Below are positions 27,584 to 36,071 of a stretch of 64,000 nt of DNA, piece after piece. Numbering within the stretch: position 1 is the stretch's first letter; every line of letters begins with the position of its first letter. The notes under the pieces were generated by a model. The model was given only the letters and a program-made list of their open reading frames with translations, did not search any database and was not told the origin of the DNA. The DNA comes from an uncultured Lachnospira sp. (lineage in GTDB: Bacteria; Bacillota; Clostridia; Lachnospirales; Lachnospiraceae): positions 120,649 to 184,648 of the forward strand of contig CAJUTV010000007.1 in NCBI GenBank assembly GCA_910589305.1. Reading direction: 5' to 3'. Both the position numbers and the translations under genes were made by a program.

Positions 27584-27607
27584 ATGTTTAACTTTTCTTG
27601 CAAATAA
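27584..27607 (+). CDS. Leader peptide MFNFSCK
   Basis: A seven-codon frame, ATG to TAA, follows an excellent ribosome site (AGAGGTGA, 8 bases upstream). Its last four codons (TCT TGC AAA TAA) lie in segment 1 of the attenuator, so ribosome position on this frame would decide the downstream fold. Direct repeats of about 35 bases (27482 and 27532) flank the promoter upstream. Confidence 0.7.
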   Translation: MFNFSCK

Positions 27608-27786
27608 AATTGGAATATACAATAGTATTCAATAAACAATATATTTAGTATCTAAGCGCTATTTTATATTTAGATTTAGAATGCTATTCCCATTGCAAGA
27701 AAGTTATAAGCCTACTCATCTCTATATCATTTTCCTCCACTTTACGAAATTTCTAAGTGGCATAATGGTGATAATTGTGTTTTGTG

Positions 27787-27825
27787 AGAGCTGCAAGAAT
27801 AAACTTTCTTGCAGCTCTTCTTTTT
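27787..27825 (+). terminator. Attenuator terminator
   Basis: AGAGCTGCAAGA and TCTTGCAGCTCT pair perfectly (12 pairs, 8-base loop) and are followed by TCTTTTTAT. It lies 80 bases before the ABC-F start, not after a gene, which marks it as conditional. Confidence 0.9.
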
Positions 27826-27905
27826 ATGTGCATATGTGTATAAAAATAGAAACACTTTGCAGCATATATCCCACAACATTAAAAAATATACAAGGAGGAT
27901 TATAT

Positions 27906-29387
27906 ATGTCGATGATTAAAATAGAAAATCTTACTTTTTCCTATCCAACAAGCGGTGATAATATATTTGAAAATGTTACTTTTCAAATTGATACCGATTG
28001 GAAACTAGGCTTTGTAGGAAGAAATGGCAGAGGAAAAACAACGTTTTTTCATCTTTTGTTAAACCAATATGAATATAGCGGAAAAATAACACATTCTGTA
28101 CAATTTGATTATTTTCCATATACGGTAACTGACAAAAGCCGATTAACGCACGAAATATTACAAGAAGTTTGTCCATTAGCCGAACAATGGGAACTCACAA
28201 GAGAATTATCTTATCTTGAGGTTGATATAGATGTACTCTGGCGACCATTTGAAACACTATCAAACGGTGAACAGACAAAAGTTTTGCTTGCTGCTCTCTT
28301 TTTAAACGAAGGACATTTTCTACTGATTGACGAACCAACAAATCACTTAGATACACATGCAAGAAAAATGGTGTCTGCATATCTTAAAAAGAAAAAAGGC
28401 TTTATATTAGTATCACATGACCGCTGTTTTTTAGATGGCTGCATAGACCATATTTTATGTATAAACCGAGCAACTATCGACGTGCAAAATGGCAATTTTT
28501 CATCTTGGATAACCAATTTTACCAGACAGCAAAAATCCGAAATTGCACAAAATGAACGATTGCAAAAAGATATTAGCCGTTTAAAACAATCTGCAAAACG
28601 TTCTGCTGTATGGTCTGACCGTGTGGAAGCCTCAAAAATTGGCGCTGCAGATAAAGGGTATGTCGGTCATAAAGCTGCAAAAATGATGAAGCGTTCAAAA
28701 GCGATTGAGGCAAGACAACAGCAAGCAATTACAGAAAAATCAAAATTATTAAAAAACATAGAAACCACTGAAAATTTAAAACTGTCTCCCTTACAATATC
28801 ATACAGATAAATTGGTTACTTTTTCAGATATTTCCATCTATTATGATAACAAAGCCATCTGTAATCCTGTTTCCTTTACCATACAACAAGGTGAACGTGT
28901 TGTACTTGATGGCAAAAACGGAAGCGGAAAAAGCAGTCTGCTAAAACTTTTAATCGGTGAAAAAATACAACATACTGGCACTATCACAATGGGTTCTGGT
29001 TTGATTATTTCCTATGTATCACAAGAAACTTCTCATTTACAGGGGACTCTTCGCGATTTTGCAAAGGAAAACCATATTAATGAAAGTCTATTTAAAGCCG
29101 TTTTACGTAAACTGGATTTTGAACGAATCCAGTTTGAAAAGGATATAAAAGCGTTCTCTGGCGGACAAAAGAAAAAAGTTCTAATTGCAAAAAGCCTATG
29201 TGAACCAGCCCATTTATATGTATGGGATGAACCTCTTAATTTTATTGATATCTATTCTCGTATGCAAATTGAACAGCTTATCAACGAATTTGCTCCTACT
29301 ATGATTTTTGTTGAACATGACCGTTCTTTTAGAGAAACGATTGCCACAAAGTGTATACAGACTATACGCTTAGACGAAAACAAATAA
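27906..29387 (+). CDS. ABC-F ribosomal protection protein (Lsa/CplR-like)
   Basis: The protein has two ATPase domains and no membrane part. The first has GRNGRGKTT (38-46), LSNGEQT and FLLIDEPTNHLD; the second has GKNGSGKSS (near 345), FSGGQKKKV and VWDEPLNFID. The linker (about 190-300) is long and basic, with WSDRVEASKIG and KAAKMMKRSKAIEARQQ, as in the Lsa/CplR group that frees ribosomes from lincosamides, streptogramin A and pleuromutilins. The start is ATG 27906 after AAGGAGG; a longer frame upstream is the attenuator region. Expression should be drug-inducible. Exact drug range is inference. Confidence 0.88.
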   Translation: MSMIKIENLTFSYPTSGDNIFENVTFQIDTDWKLGFVGRNGRGKTTFFHLLLNQYEYSGKITHSVQFDYFPYTVTDKSRLTHEILQEVCPLAEQWELTRELSYLEVDIDVLWRPFETLSNGEQTKVLLAALFLNEGHFLLIDEPTNHLDTHARKMVSAYLKKKKGFILVSHDRCFLDGCIDHILCINRATIDVQNGNFSSWITNFTRQQKSEIAQNERLQKDISRLKQSAKRSAVWSDRVEASKIGAADKGYVGHKAAKMMKRSKAIEARQQQAITEKSKLLKNIETTENLKLSPLQYHTDKLVTFSDISIYYDNKAICNPVSFTIQQGERVVLDGKNGSGKSSLLKLLIGEKIQHTGTITMGSGLIISYVSQETSHLQGTLRDFAKENHINESLFKAVLRKLDFERIQFEKDIKAFSGGQKKKVLIAKSLCEPAHLYVWDEPLNFIDIYSRMQIEQLINEFAPTMIFVEHDRSFRETIATKCIQTIRLDENK

Positions 29388-29392
29388 AATAA

Positions 29393-29534
29393 CAAAACAG
29401 ATTGCAAATATCCGCTATGCTACTTGCTCGGGTGTTTGACACCCTAACCTCATAGCCACTATCGTAGCTTTAGCAAGTCCCCCACTTATGCCTTTGCAGC
29501 ATTGAGGTGGGGGACTTCCTTAATGATGTTAAAA
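29393..29534 (+). repeat. Dispersed hairpin-rich repeat, copy 2
   Basis: Three foldable parts are visible: a remnant of the GCGGAT hairpin, GGGTGTTTGACACCC (29440-29454), and the 11-pair stem AAGTCCCCCAC / GTGGGGGACTT closing TTATGCCTTTGCAGCATTGAG. The copy ends AATGATGTTAAAAT. The last hairpin reminds me of the transcribed right end of IS200/IS605-type elements, but that is not tested. Confidence 0.65.
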
Positions 29535-29553
29535 TATCTTTTATCAATGGGAC

Positions 29554-29838
29554 TTAAAAAAATTCATCGTCCGCATCTACACCAAATTTATATACTTGAC
29601 TATAATGTCCTAATTCGTCTTCAAAGCCCGGACCGCTTACCATAAGTCCTGTACAGTCATTACTAGACACTGCATCCGCCATATCAAGATAATCCTCTTC
29701 AAATGTATTGGTTTGTGTCTCTTTATCATGTGCTGAACCAATATCATCATATGGTGTGCTTTGAAGCTGTTTTCGGCTAATTAAATAATCTTCATCATCT
29801 AAATAACTATCATCATTATATCGACCTTTTAACTTCAT
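29554..29838 (-). CDS. Small acidic protein of unknown function
   Basis: The 94-residue product is very acidic (aspartate and glutamate dominate) with no membrane segment. The C-terminal half contains SSNDCTGLMVSGPGFEDEL followed by a tyrosine/valine-rich end, which looks like the conserved core. A strong ribosome site (GAAAGGAGG) precedes the ATG. I do not recognise a family. It lies between the ABC-F repeat and a divergent ferritin-like gene. Confidence 0.65.
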   Translation of the reverse strand: MKLKGRYNDDSYLDDEDYLISRKQLQSTPYDDIGSAHDKETQTNTFEEDYLDMADAVSSNDCTGLMVSGPGFEDELGHYSQVYKFGVDADDEFF

Positions 29839-30000
29839 TCATTTTTCCTCCTTTCTTGAAGCTATGGTTATTATGTGTTTCTATCATTATTTCAATACAG
29901 CTATACAAAATGTACCATTTTGTATAATTTTATTTTTCTCTCACACAATATAAAGTAAATAGTTTATTCGTGCAGCTTTTGCACAGAAATGAGGTTTCAT

Positions 30001-30432
30001 ATGAATGAAGATAGTATAAAATTACTAAAAGAATGTTACTCTGGTTGCACAATGGCTACCAATAGCATTAACCAAGTTCAAGAATTTGTTAAAGATGATT
30101 CTTTATCAACACTTCTGGAAGAATACAAAAATGAGCATGAACATTTAAAAGAACAATCCTGTGAATATTTAAAAAAGGCTGGCGAAAATGGCAAAATGCC
30201 TTGTGTAATGGCTTCTGCCTTTTCATGGATTACTGCTGAGATGAAACTTCTTGTAAAAAATGATAATACGCATATTGCAAAACTTATGATGGATGGCTGC
30301 AATATGGGTATACAATCTATTGGTGAATATTTAAATAAATATCACCATGCTTGTGACAACGCTATAAAACTTGCAAAAGAGTTGATAAGAAGTGAAGAAG
30401 AATTTAGCAAAAAAATGGAGAATTTTCTTTAA
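30001..30432 (+). CDS. Ferritin-like four-helix protein (DUF2383-like)
   Basis: The 143-residue product is predicted as four long helices: MNEDSIKLLKECYSGCTMATNSI, then EEYKNEHEHLKEQSCEYL with Glu/His spacing, a third containing ITAEMKLLV, and KLMMDGCNMGIQSIGEYL. The pattern suggests a small ferritin-like or DUF2383-like fold. Start ATG 30001 follows CACAGAAATGAGG, the end of the repeated leader motif; an ATG at 29989 is part of that ribosome site. Function is unknown. GTGCAGCTTTTGCAC upstream can fold as a hairpin. Confidence 0.7.
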   Translation: MNEDSIKLLKECYSGCTMATNSINQVQEFVKDDSLSTLLEEYKNEHEHLKEQSCEYLKKAGENGKMPCVMASAFSWITAEMKLLVKNDNTHIAKLMMDGCNMGIQSIGEYLNKYHHACDNAIKLAKELIRSEEEFSKKMENFL

Positions 30433-30488
30433 ATTATAAAATAATAGGATATTTATCCATTTAAATTTTTTTGTATAATAAATATTTT

Positions 30489-30580
30489 GGTGATTGCGAC
30501 CAAAAAATGACATCCATATATCTACAGCAAATTATTTACATTGCTAATATATCTTAACCATTTTAAATGTCGCAATCACC
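30489..30580. repeat. 92-base element with perfect 12-base inverted ends
   Basis: GGTGATTGCGAC (30489-30500) and GTCGCAATCACC (30569-30580) are exact inverted repeats. Inside, AGCAA and TTGCT can also pair. AATAAATATTTT lies just left and AATAAATATATT three bases right of it, like an imperfect target duplication. It sits downstream of the ferritin-like gene and may act as a terminator or be a miniature mobile element. Confidence 0.5.
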
Positions 30581-30709
30581 TTCAATAAATATATTATGTT
30601 ATCTTGTGTCAAATGTATATTTGCTGCTTACTTTACTGATTACAAATAATCTTATTGCTACTTTGCAGCATTTTAAGAAGAATTTAATCCTATTCTAAAA
30701 CACACAAGC

Positions 30710-31573
30710 TCAATTTTTTTGCAATGAGGCTAAATAAGAAACTGCTGACAGCGCGGCAACATTGCCTTCTCCTGCTGATTTGATATACTGATATGGTGCT
30801 CCTGTTATATCGCCGCAAGCAAATAAGCCCTTTAAATTCGTCTGCATCGTTCTATCAACTTCCACAAGATTATCAACTAGCTTTAATCCTGGTACAAGCT
30901 GTTGTACGGCAACGCTGTCCCTCAACAAAAAAATCCCATCAACAGGGTACTTTGACTGTTCTGTTATCAAACATATCTTTTGTTCTTCTTTTTCTATTGA
31001 CTGTGGCTTTTCCTCACAGATTACAATATTATCACCAAGCGAAACCTCTTTTTTATACATTGGAAAGTAGAACACTTTATCTGCTATCTCAGATAAAAAA
31101 ACAGCTTCACTTTCTTCCTCTTGCGAAAATCCTACAACGGCTGCAACTTTATTTTTATAAAACTGTGCATCACACGTTGCACAATAACTTACACCTCTGC
31201 CAACATTTTCAAGTTCTCCCTTAAAAGGCTTAGCAACAGAAAGCCCTGTTGCAAGAATCACACATGTTGCCTCATAAGTGTTATCACCACAATCAATAGC
31301 AAAATAGTCCCCTAAGGCATATATTGTGTTTACTTTTGTCTGTGTAATAGTGATATCCAATTCTTTTAAATGCTGCAAAAATGCCTCTTGCAGCTCTTTT
31401 CCTGTCACCTTTGGCAACCCTAAATAATTATTAATAACATGTGCCTTTTCCACTTTCTCACTAAGAGACTTACTGCCAATCAACAATATCTTTTTATTGC
31501 GAATCGTTGCGGTTATCGCTGCTGACAGTCCTGCTGGTCCTGTTCCAATAATTGCAATCTCATATCTTTCCAT
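30710..31573 (-). CDS. Thioredoxin reductase-like FAD/NAD(P)-dependent oxidoreductase
   Basis: The 287-residue protein has the FAD-binding GTGPAGLSAA near residue 11, the redox CATCDAQFY (CxxC) near 132, a second nucleotide-binding region whose usual GxGxxA glycines are altered (AAVVGFSQEEESEA near 145), and the C-terminal GLFACGDITG near 250. That places it with thioredoxin-reductase-like enzymes. The altered second glycine motif may mean NADPH is not the electron donor, as in ferredoxin-linked clostridial relatives; this is inference. Confidence 0.85.
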   Translation of the reverse strand: MERYEIAIIGTGPAGLSAAITATIRNKKILLIGSKSLSEKVEKAHVINNYLGLPKVTGKELQEAFLQHLKELDITITQTKVNTIYALGDYFAIDCGDNTYEATCVILATGLSVAKPFKGELENVGRGVSYCATCDAQFYKNKVAAVVGFSQEEESEAVFLSEIADKVFYFPMYKKEVSLGDNIVICEEKPQSIEKEEQKICLITEQSKYPVDGIFLLRDSVAVQQLVPGLKLVDNLVEVDRTMQTNLKGLFACGDITGAPYQYIKSAGEGNVAALSAVSYLASLQKN

Positions 31574-31796
31574 ATTACACCACTATTCCAATTGTTGCAG
31601 TATTTGCCAATATCCAAGTCAATGAAAAATTGACTTTAATCGAACACTTGGCTTATTGTTTTCTAAAATAAACAACGTCACTGCTGCCTTTCTTATTTTT
31701 ACTCTATTATATTTATTCTCTTTGACTTTTTATTTTACAAATTAATAACAAAACTATATATTTAATATATTTTCATTCTTAACAATAAATAATATC

Positions 31797-32525
31797 CTAC
31801 CATAATTCTAAATTAATATTAAATTCACCCGCAATATTTTGCATTATTCTATCAGCCTGTGCCATAATATCTGCACATTCTTTTAATTCTTTTTGCACCT
31901 CGTCTGTAAATTCTCTGTCTTTTTTATATCGTAATTGATGTTCTGTACTTGCCCAAAAATTCATAGCAATTGTTCTTATTTGTATCTCAACAGGAATTTT
32001 TCTTGTCTGATTTGAAAATTGAACCTCTGTTGTCACAATCAAATGCAGGCTTCTATAACCATTCTCCTTTGGTTTTAGTATGTAATCTTTTGCTTCGATT
32101 AATTCAACATCTTTTTGTTTAATAAGCATTCTTGCAACATTATATACATCTTCAATAAAAGGACATATAACACGAATCCCTGCAATGTCACGAATATTAT
32201 TTGTAAGTGCGCTAACCGTCATTGGAAGTCCTTTTCTTTTTAACTTTAACAAAATACTTTCTTTTGATTTTATTCTGCTCTCAATATTTTCAATTGGATT
32301 TCTGTCATTGCTAAATTGAAACTCTCTTTTTAAAATATTAATTCTTGACTCAAGCTGATTAATACCAGCTTCATATAAAAACATAATCTGATGATATTGT
32401 CTTTCGATATCCAAATAATCTCTGGCTCGCGGCAATAACATCTCCTGTTCAATACCTCCTATTGATATAGCCTCACCGTCCATTAAATGTTTTTCAATCT
32501 TCATAGAAGTTCCATATTTTTCCAC
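31797..32525 (-). CDS. Small alarmone synthetase (GTP pyrophosphokinase, RelQ/YjbM-like)
   Basis: The 242-residue protein holds only the RelA/SpoT synthetase domain, so it makes (p)ppGpp-type alarmones and cannot degrade them. Motifs are RIKSKESILLKLKRKG near residue 85, DIAGIRVICPF near 113, and ENGYRSLHLIV near 153, followed by VEIQIRTIAMNFWASTEHQLRYKK near 180. The flanking helices match RelQ/RelP-type tetrameric enzymes. The start is GTG 32525 with AGGAGG 11 bases upstream. A separate promoter, hairpin and terminator lie upstream (32649-32806), which may control it. Confidence 0.9.
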   Translation of the reverse strand: MEKYGTSMKIEKHLMDGEAISIGGIEQEMLLPRARDYLDIERQYHQIMFLYEAGINQLESRINILKREFQFSNDRNPIENIESRIKSKESILLKLKRKGLPMTVSALTNNIRDIAGIRVICPFIEDVYNVARMLIKQKDVELIEAKDYILKPKENGYRSLHLIVTTEVQFSNQTRKIPVEIQIRTIAMNFWASTEHQLRYKKDREFTDEVQKELKECADIMAQADRIMQNIAGEFNINLELW

Positions 32526-32648
32526 TGCAAAATTAACCTCCTACGTAATTTTATTCCCGCAAATCATAAGCCAAATGCTCTACGCATATTGGCAGATACT
32601 ACGAGTGTCAAATTGTCTATCCTTACACTAGGTACTGGACTTCTTACA

Positions 32649-32806
32649 TAAAAAAAGAGCCATATAGCTCTTTAAACTTATACGAACTACTACATATCTT
32701 TGTCTGGTAATTTTATCTACTCACGCAATCTGTAAACCTTTGTACTGCACTGCAAATGTTACAGTTTTTCTGTAAGTATTTTAGCATATACAATAAATCC
32801 TGTCAA
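32649..32806 (-). ncRNA. Candidate ~120-nt RNA or leader upstream of the alarmone synthetase
   Basis: On the minus strand an excellent promoter (TTGACA 32806-32801, 17-base spacer, TAAAAT 32783-32778) leads into a sequence that starts with hairpin TTACAG-AAAA-CTGTAA. It ends in an intrinsic terminator, AAAGAGC-TATATG-GCTCTTT followed by a T-run (32673-32650). No open frame is visible in between. The product could be a free small RNA or a terminated leader of the synthetase, which starts 124 bases further on. Confidence 0.5.
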
Positions 32807-33007
32807 TTTTTTATATATTTTCCAAATTTTATATATTTTTTTAATATAAATATTTATTTACCTTTTTAATCTTGCCAAAGCCAAATATTATCTGCCCTTC
32901 TCATAAATTTATAATCTCTCTTTACTTGACTTTATAATTCTTTATGATAAAATTTCTATATATTTAACATTTCTTAAGATATTAATAATATGGTTTTAAT
33001 AAGAATA

Positions 33008-33090
33008 AGTGTACATGTGTTACTGGACACAACGCTGCTAAAAATACGAACGGTTCTTGTGCAAAAAACAACGCAGAAATGAGGATTTTT
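33008..33090 (+). promoter_or_regulatory. Repeated 5' leader element (copy B) before the response regulator
   Basis: Blocks GTGTTACTGGACACAA, GTTCTTGTGCAAAAAACAA and CGCAGAAATGAGG match the other leader copies. CACAA and TTGTG can pair across the variable middle. A promoter (TTGACT near 32925, 16-base spacer, TAAAAT) lies about 150 bases before the gene. Confidence 0.55.
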
Positions 33091-33765
33091 ATGAAAAATA
33101 TATTAATTATAGAAGATGACAATCATATTAATGATATGTTAAGCAAATTACTGCAACTAAACCATTATCATACCTTTAGTGCCTATTCTGGTACAGAGGG
33201 TATTTTATTGCATAACAGTCATATTGATTTAATTTTATTGGATTTAATGCTGCCTGGAAAAAATGGAGAAGAAATCATAAGCGAATTACAGCATAAGAAA
33301 AAAGTTCCTATTATTGTTATCAGTGCGATATATGACACAGACAAAAAAATTAATTTATTAAAATTAGGCGCTGATGATTATATTACCAAACCATTTAATA
33401 ATGGTGAACTTCTTGCAAGAATTGAGGTACAATTAAGACATTCTTTTGCACAAAGCGAACAAGAACCTCTCTTAAAATTTAAAGACATTGAATTAAATAC
33501 GATTGACTATACAGTCAAATGCAATAATGAATATATAAACTTCTCAAAAAAAGAATTTGAAATACTAAAAGTAATGATTGAAAATCCTAATAAGGTTTTT
33601 ACAAAAAATAATTTAATAGAACACGTTTGGGATAATGAAGATTCTGCCGATGACAATACATTAAATGTCCATATCAGTAAAATCCGAAATAAACTAAAAG
33701 AAAAAAATCCCAATGAAAAATATATTGAAACGGTATGGAGTATCGGATATAAATTAAAAAAATAA
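33091..33765 (+). CDS. OmpR-family response regulator
   Basis: Residues 1-120 are a receiver domain with acidic pocket IEDD (7-10), phospho-acceptor Asp51 in LILLDLMLPG, and Lys in ADDYITKPF. Residues 130-224 are a winged-helix DNA-binding domain (FSKKEFEILKVMIENPNKVF, HISKIRNKLKE). I start at ATG 33091, after the ATGAGG site. It is the first gene of a set with an ABC transporter and a histidine kinase. The set resembles peptide-antibiotic sensing and resistance modules. Confidence 0.92.
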   Translation: MKNILIIEDDNHINDMLSKLLQLNHYHTFSAYSGTEGILLHNSHIDLILLDLMLPGKNGEEIISELQHKKKVPIIVISAIYDTDKKINLLKLGADDYITKPFNNGELLARIEVQLRHSFAQSEQEPLLKFKDIELNTIDYTVKCNNEYINFSKKEFEILKVMIENPNKVFTKNNLIEHVWDNEDSADDNTLNVHISKIRNKLKEKNPNEKYIETVWSIGYKLKK

Positions 33766-33788
33766 AATTTAAGACTTCTTTAAGAATT

Positions 33789-33823
33789 GTGTTAAGAGTT
33801 TCTTAACACTTTTTTTGTATACT
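33789..33823 (+). promoter_or_regulatory. Palindrome with T-run and -10 box before the ABC transporter genes
   Basis: GTGTTAAGA and TCTTAACAC (33789-33797, 33801-33809) form a perfect inverted repeat followed by seven T, as in a terminator. It is directly followed by TATACT (33818-33823). A further TTAAGA lies 11 bases upstream of the first one, giving direct repeats typical of OmpR-family sites. It may be a terminator, a regulator site, or both. Confidence 0.55.
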
Positions 33824-33915
33824 AAGCCAAACAAAGACAGAGGCTTACATATTAAAAAATACAATACCTATTTATACTTAAGCCCTGCATACAAATTTAG
33901 AATGGAGGAATAAAT

Positions 33916-34830
33916 GTGAATGAAATTATTTTAAAAACCAATAACCTAAGCAAAAGTTACAAAAACTTTACTGCCATTAACCAAGTAAATATACAGATAA
34001 ATAAAGGTGATATTTATGGATTAATTGGCAGAAATGGCGCAGGAAAAACGACTTTAATGAAAATTATTACCACACTTACCAATAAAACCAACGGCGAATT
34101 TGAATTGTTTAACCATAAGGATAATGATTTAACACAAACAAAACGAAGAATTGGATGTTTAATTGAAAACCCTGCCTTTTTTTCTAATCTGAGTGCCTAT
34201 GATAATTTAAAATATTATGCTATTCAAAAAGGTATTACAGATAATAACCAAATTATACAATCCTTAAAATTAGTCGGTCTTGAAGACACTAAAAACAAGA
34301 AATTTAAAAACTTCTCACTTGGTATGAAGCAACGGCTAGGCATTGCTTTTGCTATACTAGACAATCCTGATTTTATCATATTAGATGAACCTATTAACGG
34401 TCTTGACCCTATTGGAATCAGCGATTTAAGGGATACGTTTAAACGATTAAATGAAGAAAAAAACATTACTATCTTAATATCTAGCCATATTTTATCTGAA
34501 TTATATTTGCTTGCCACTAGATTTTGCATATTAGAACAAGGTCATGTCATAAAAGAACTCACAAAAGAAGAATTGGACACAGAATGTTCTAAATGTATTG
34601 TTATTAAGACCGATGATACTAAAAAGGCAACGGTTATCTTGGAAAAAGAATTAAACACAACAAACTACCAAGTTGTAAATAATGAAGAAATCAGGCTTTA
34701 TGACTATTTAGAACAAAGCCAAAAAATAAATAAAGTTCTTGTAAAAAATGATGTCAACATAAAACAAATTCAAGAAACTGGAATATCACTGGAAGATTAC
34801 TTTAAATCATTAATTAACTCACAAAACTAA
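33916..34830 (+). CDS. ABC transporter ATP-binding protein (peptide-antibiotic resistance type)
   Basis: This ATPase of the BcrA/lantibiotic-immunity kind has Walker A GRNGAGKTT near residue 38, signature FSLGMKQRL near 134, and Walker B/D-loop FIILDEPINGLDP near 153, followed by LISSHILSEL. The C-terminal 80 residues are the usual extension. The start is GTG 33916 with GGAGGA 9 bases upstream. It lies between the response regulator and its permease, and the kinase follows, so it probably exports or expels an antimicrobial peptide detected by the kinase. Confidence 0.88.
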   Translation: MNEIILKTNNLSKSYKNFTAINQVNIQINKGDIYGLIGRNGAGKTTLMKIITTLTNKTNGEFELFNHKDNDLTQTKRRIGCLIENPAFFSNLSAYDNLKYYAIQKGITDNNQIIQSLKLVGLEDTKNKKFKNFSLGMKQRLGIAFAILDNPDFIILDEPINGLDPIGISDLRDTFKRLNEEKNITILISSHILSELYLLATRFCILEQGHVIKELTKEELDTECSKCIVIKTDDTKKATVILEKELNTTNYQVVNNEEIRLYDYLEQSQKINKVLVKNDVNIKQIQETGISLEDYFKSLINSQN

Positions 34831-34934
34831 TTAATAAAATTTGTTTCAAAAATAAATTATTTTATATTTATGCCTGCACAGAACCGTTTACTGTTCATTA
34901 AATTTGCAGGTTATGGAAAGGCAAGGTTATTTTT

Positions 34935-35768
34935 ATGATAAATATAATAAAGTCCGATTTATATCGAATATTTAAAGGAAAAACAATTTATATTACATTA
35001 GCTATTGTTATTATTATTGGTATTGTTAGTTGTGTAGGTATGTCATCTGGTTATATTGGTGTGTCAACGGGTTCTAAATTAACCTCTTTTGATAAAGAAA
35101 CCACAATTGCTTTAAATGAAGCAAACAACTTAATAGAATATCGAAATATTATAAAAAGTCATGGTTCTTTTGAACTCGACCGACAAATAATCGGTCAAAA
35201 TGGCAATCTATACTATTTGTTTATTGTTATTGTTGTTATTTCACTGTCAACAGATTTTTCTAATAAATCCATTAAAAATACACTGTCCTCAGCAATAACA
35301 AGAAAACAATATTACCTTTCTAAATTGGTATTAATAGCATTTTTAGGAACTCTGTTTGTATTATTTAATAATTACTTTTCCTATTTTTTAAATTTCATTA
35401 TAAATGGAGATAAGTTTTCTATGCCATTTATGGAAACAGTAAAAATAACTTTATTGCAGCTTCCTCTATTATATGGCATAATCAGCTTGCTTGTATGTTT
35501 TGCGTTCGCACTGCAAAAAACAGCACTGTTTAATACGGTCTCTATATCCTTTATCATACTATTACAAACATTGATTATAGGCATTACCAATTTATTTAAA
35601 ATAAACCTAAACGGGTTCTATGACTATGAATTTCAATCTGCCTTATCAAAACTGGCTGATTATCCTACCAATAACTATATTATTATCTGCACCATGCTTG
35701 GAATCGTTTACATTTTCCTATTTAATATAATCGGCTACAGTATATTTAAAAAATGTGAAATCAAATAA
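34935..35768 (+). CDS. ABC-2 type permease (peptide-antibiotic resistance type)
   Basis: The 277-residue protein has about six membrane segments: residues 17-37 (YITLAIVIIIGIVSCVGM), a long polar loop with TTIALNEANNLIEYRN, then near 96-112, 135-155, 177-195, 205-225 and 250-270. The layout, with a large first extracellular loop, fits BcrB/LanE-type permeases. It follows the ATPase gene after about 100 bases. CCTGCA and TGCAGG upstream can pair ahead of its ribosome site. An intrinsic terminator follows. Confidence 0.82.
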   Translation: MINIIKSDLYRIFKGKTIYITLAIVIIIGIVSCVGMSSGYIGVSTGSKLTSFDKETTIALNEANNLIEYRNIIKSHGSFELDRQIIGQNGNLYYLFIVIVVISLSTDFSNKSIKNTLSSAITRKQYYLSKLVLIAFLGTLFVLFNNYFSYFLNFIINGDKFSMPFMETVKITLLQLPLLYGIISLLVCFAFALQKTALFNTVSISFIILLQTLIIGITNLFKINLNGFYDYEFQSALSKLADYPTNNYIIICTMLGIVYIFLFNIIGYSIFKKCEIK

Positions 35769-35773
35769 AATTG

Positions 35774-35800
35774 GATTGTATCAAATAATACAATCTTCTA
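35774..35800 (+). terminator. Hairpin after the permease gene
   Basis: GATTGTAT and ATACAATC (35774-35781, 35788-35795) pair perfectly just after the permease stop, followed by TTCT. The short T-tract makes it a weak or partial terminator before the kinase gene. Confidence 0.55.
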
Positions 35801-35849
35801 CCAAACAAACAAAAAACTGCAAGCAACTGGCTGAAAAACTGTAATTTTC

Positions 35850-35905
35850 TAATTCAAGCGGATATTTACAATCCGCTTTGCTGCCTGCTTATAACCTCAT
35901 CAAAT
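35850..35905 (+). repeat. Partial copy of the dispersed repeat
   Basis: TTCAAGCGGATATTTACAATCCGC and CTTGCTTATAACCTCAT-like blocks match the left half of the family (compare 63949). AAGCGGAT and ATCCGCTT pair. The right half is missing. ATAACCT here can also pair with AGGTTAT near 35992. Confidence 0.5.
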
Positions 35906-36071
35906 AAATCTTGTGTCTTTTTAATCACAAATATTGCTTATTTAGCAAAGAACATACGCTTTTATTAAAACGCTACAAATCAGCAATAAGGTTATGAATA
36001 AATAACAAAGCAAATGGTACATATCTGCTTTATACAATAAATTAAAAAATTACAAGGAGAAAACAATAAAT

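Larger units (their letters stand above)
27545..27825 (+). promoter_or_regulatory. Ribosome-mediated attenuator of the ABC-F resistance gene
   Basis: An extended -10 (TGATATAAT, ending 27550) precedes a leader with four pairing segments. Segment 1, AACTTTTCTTGCAA (27590-27603), lies in the leader peptide. Segment 2 is TTGCAAGAAAGTT (27693-27705), segment 3 AGAGCTGCAAGA (27787-27798), and segment 4 AACTTTCTTGCA (27802-27813). Pairing 1:2 leaves 3:4 free to form the terminator. A ribosome stalled on the leader peptide would free 2 to pair with 4 (12 pairs) and allow readthrough. This is the logic known for antibiotic-induced ABC-F genes. Confidence 0.8.

Noticed and set aside
27681..27905. 75 extra codons before the ABC-F protein
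   Set aside because: The region is the attenuator with a terminator inside, and the AAGGAGG site points to ATG 27906.
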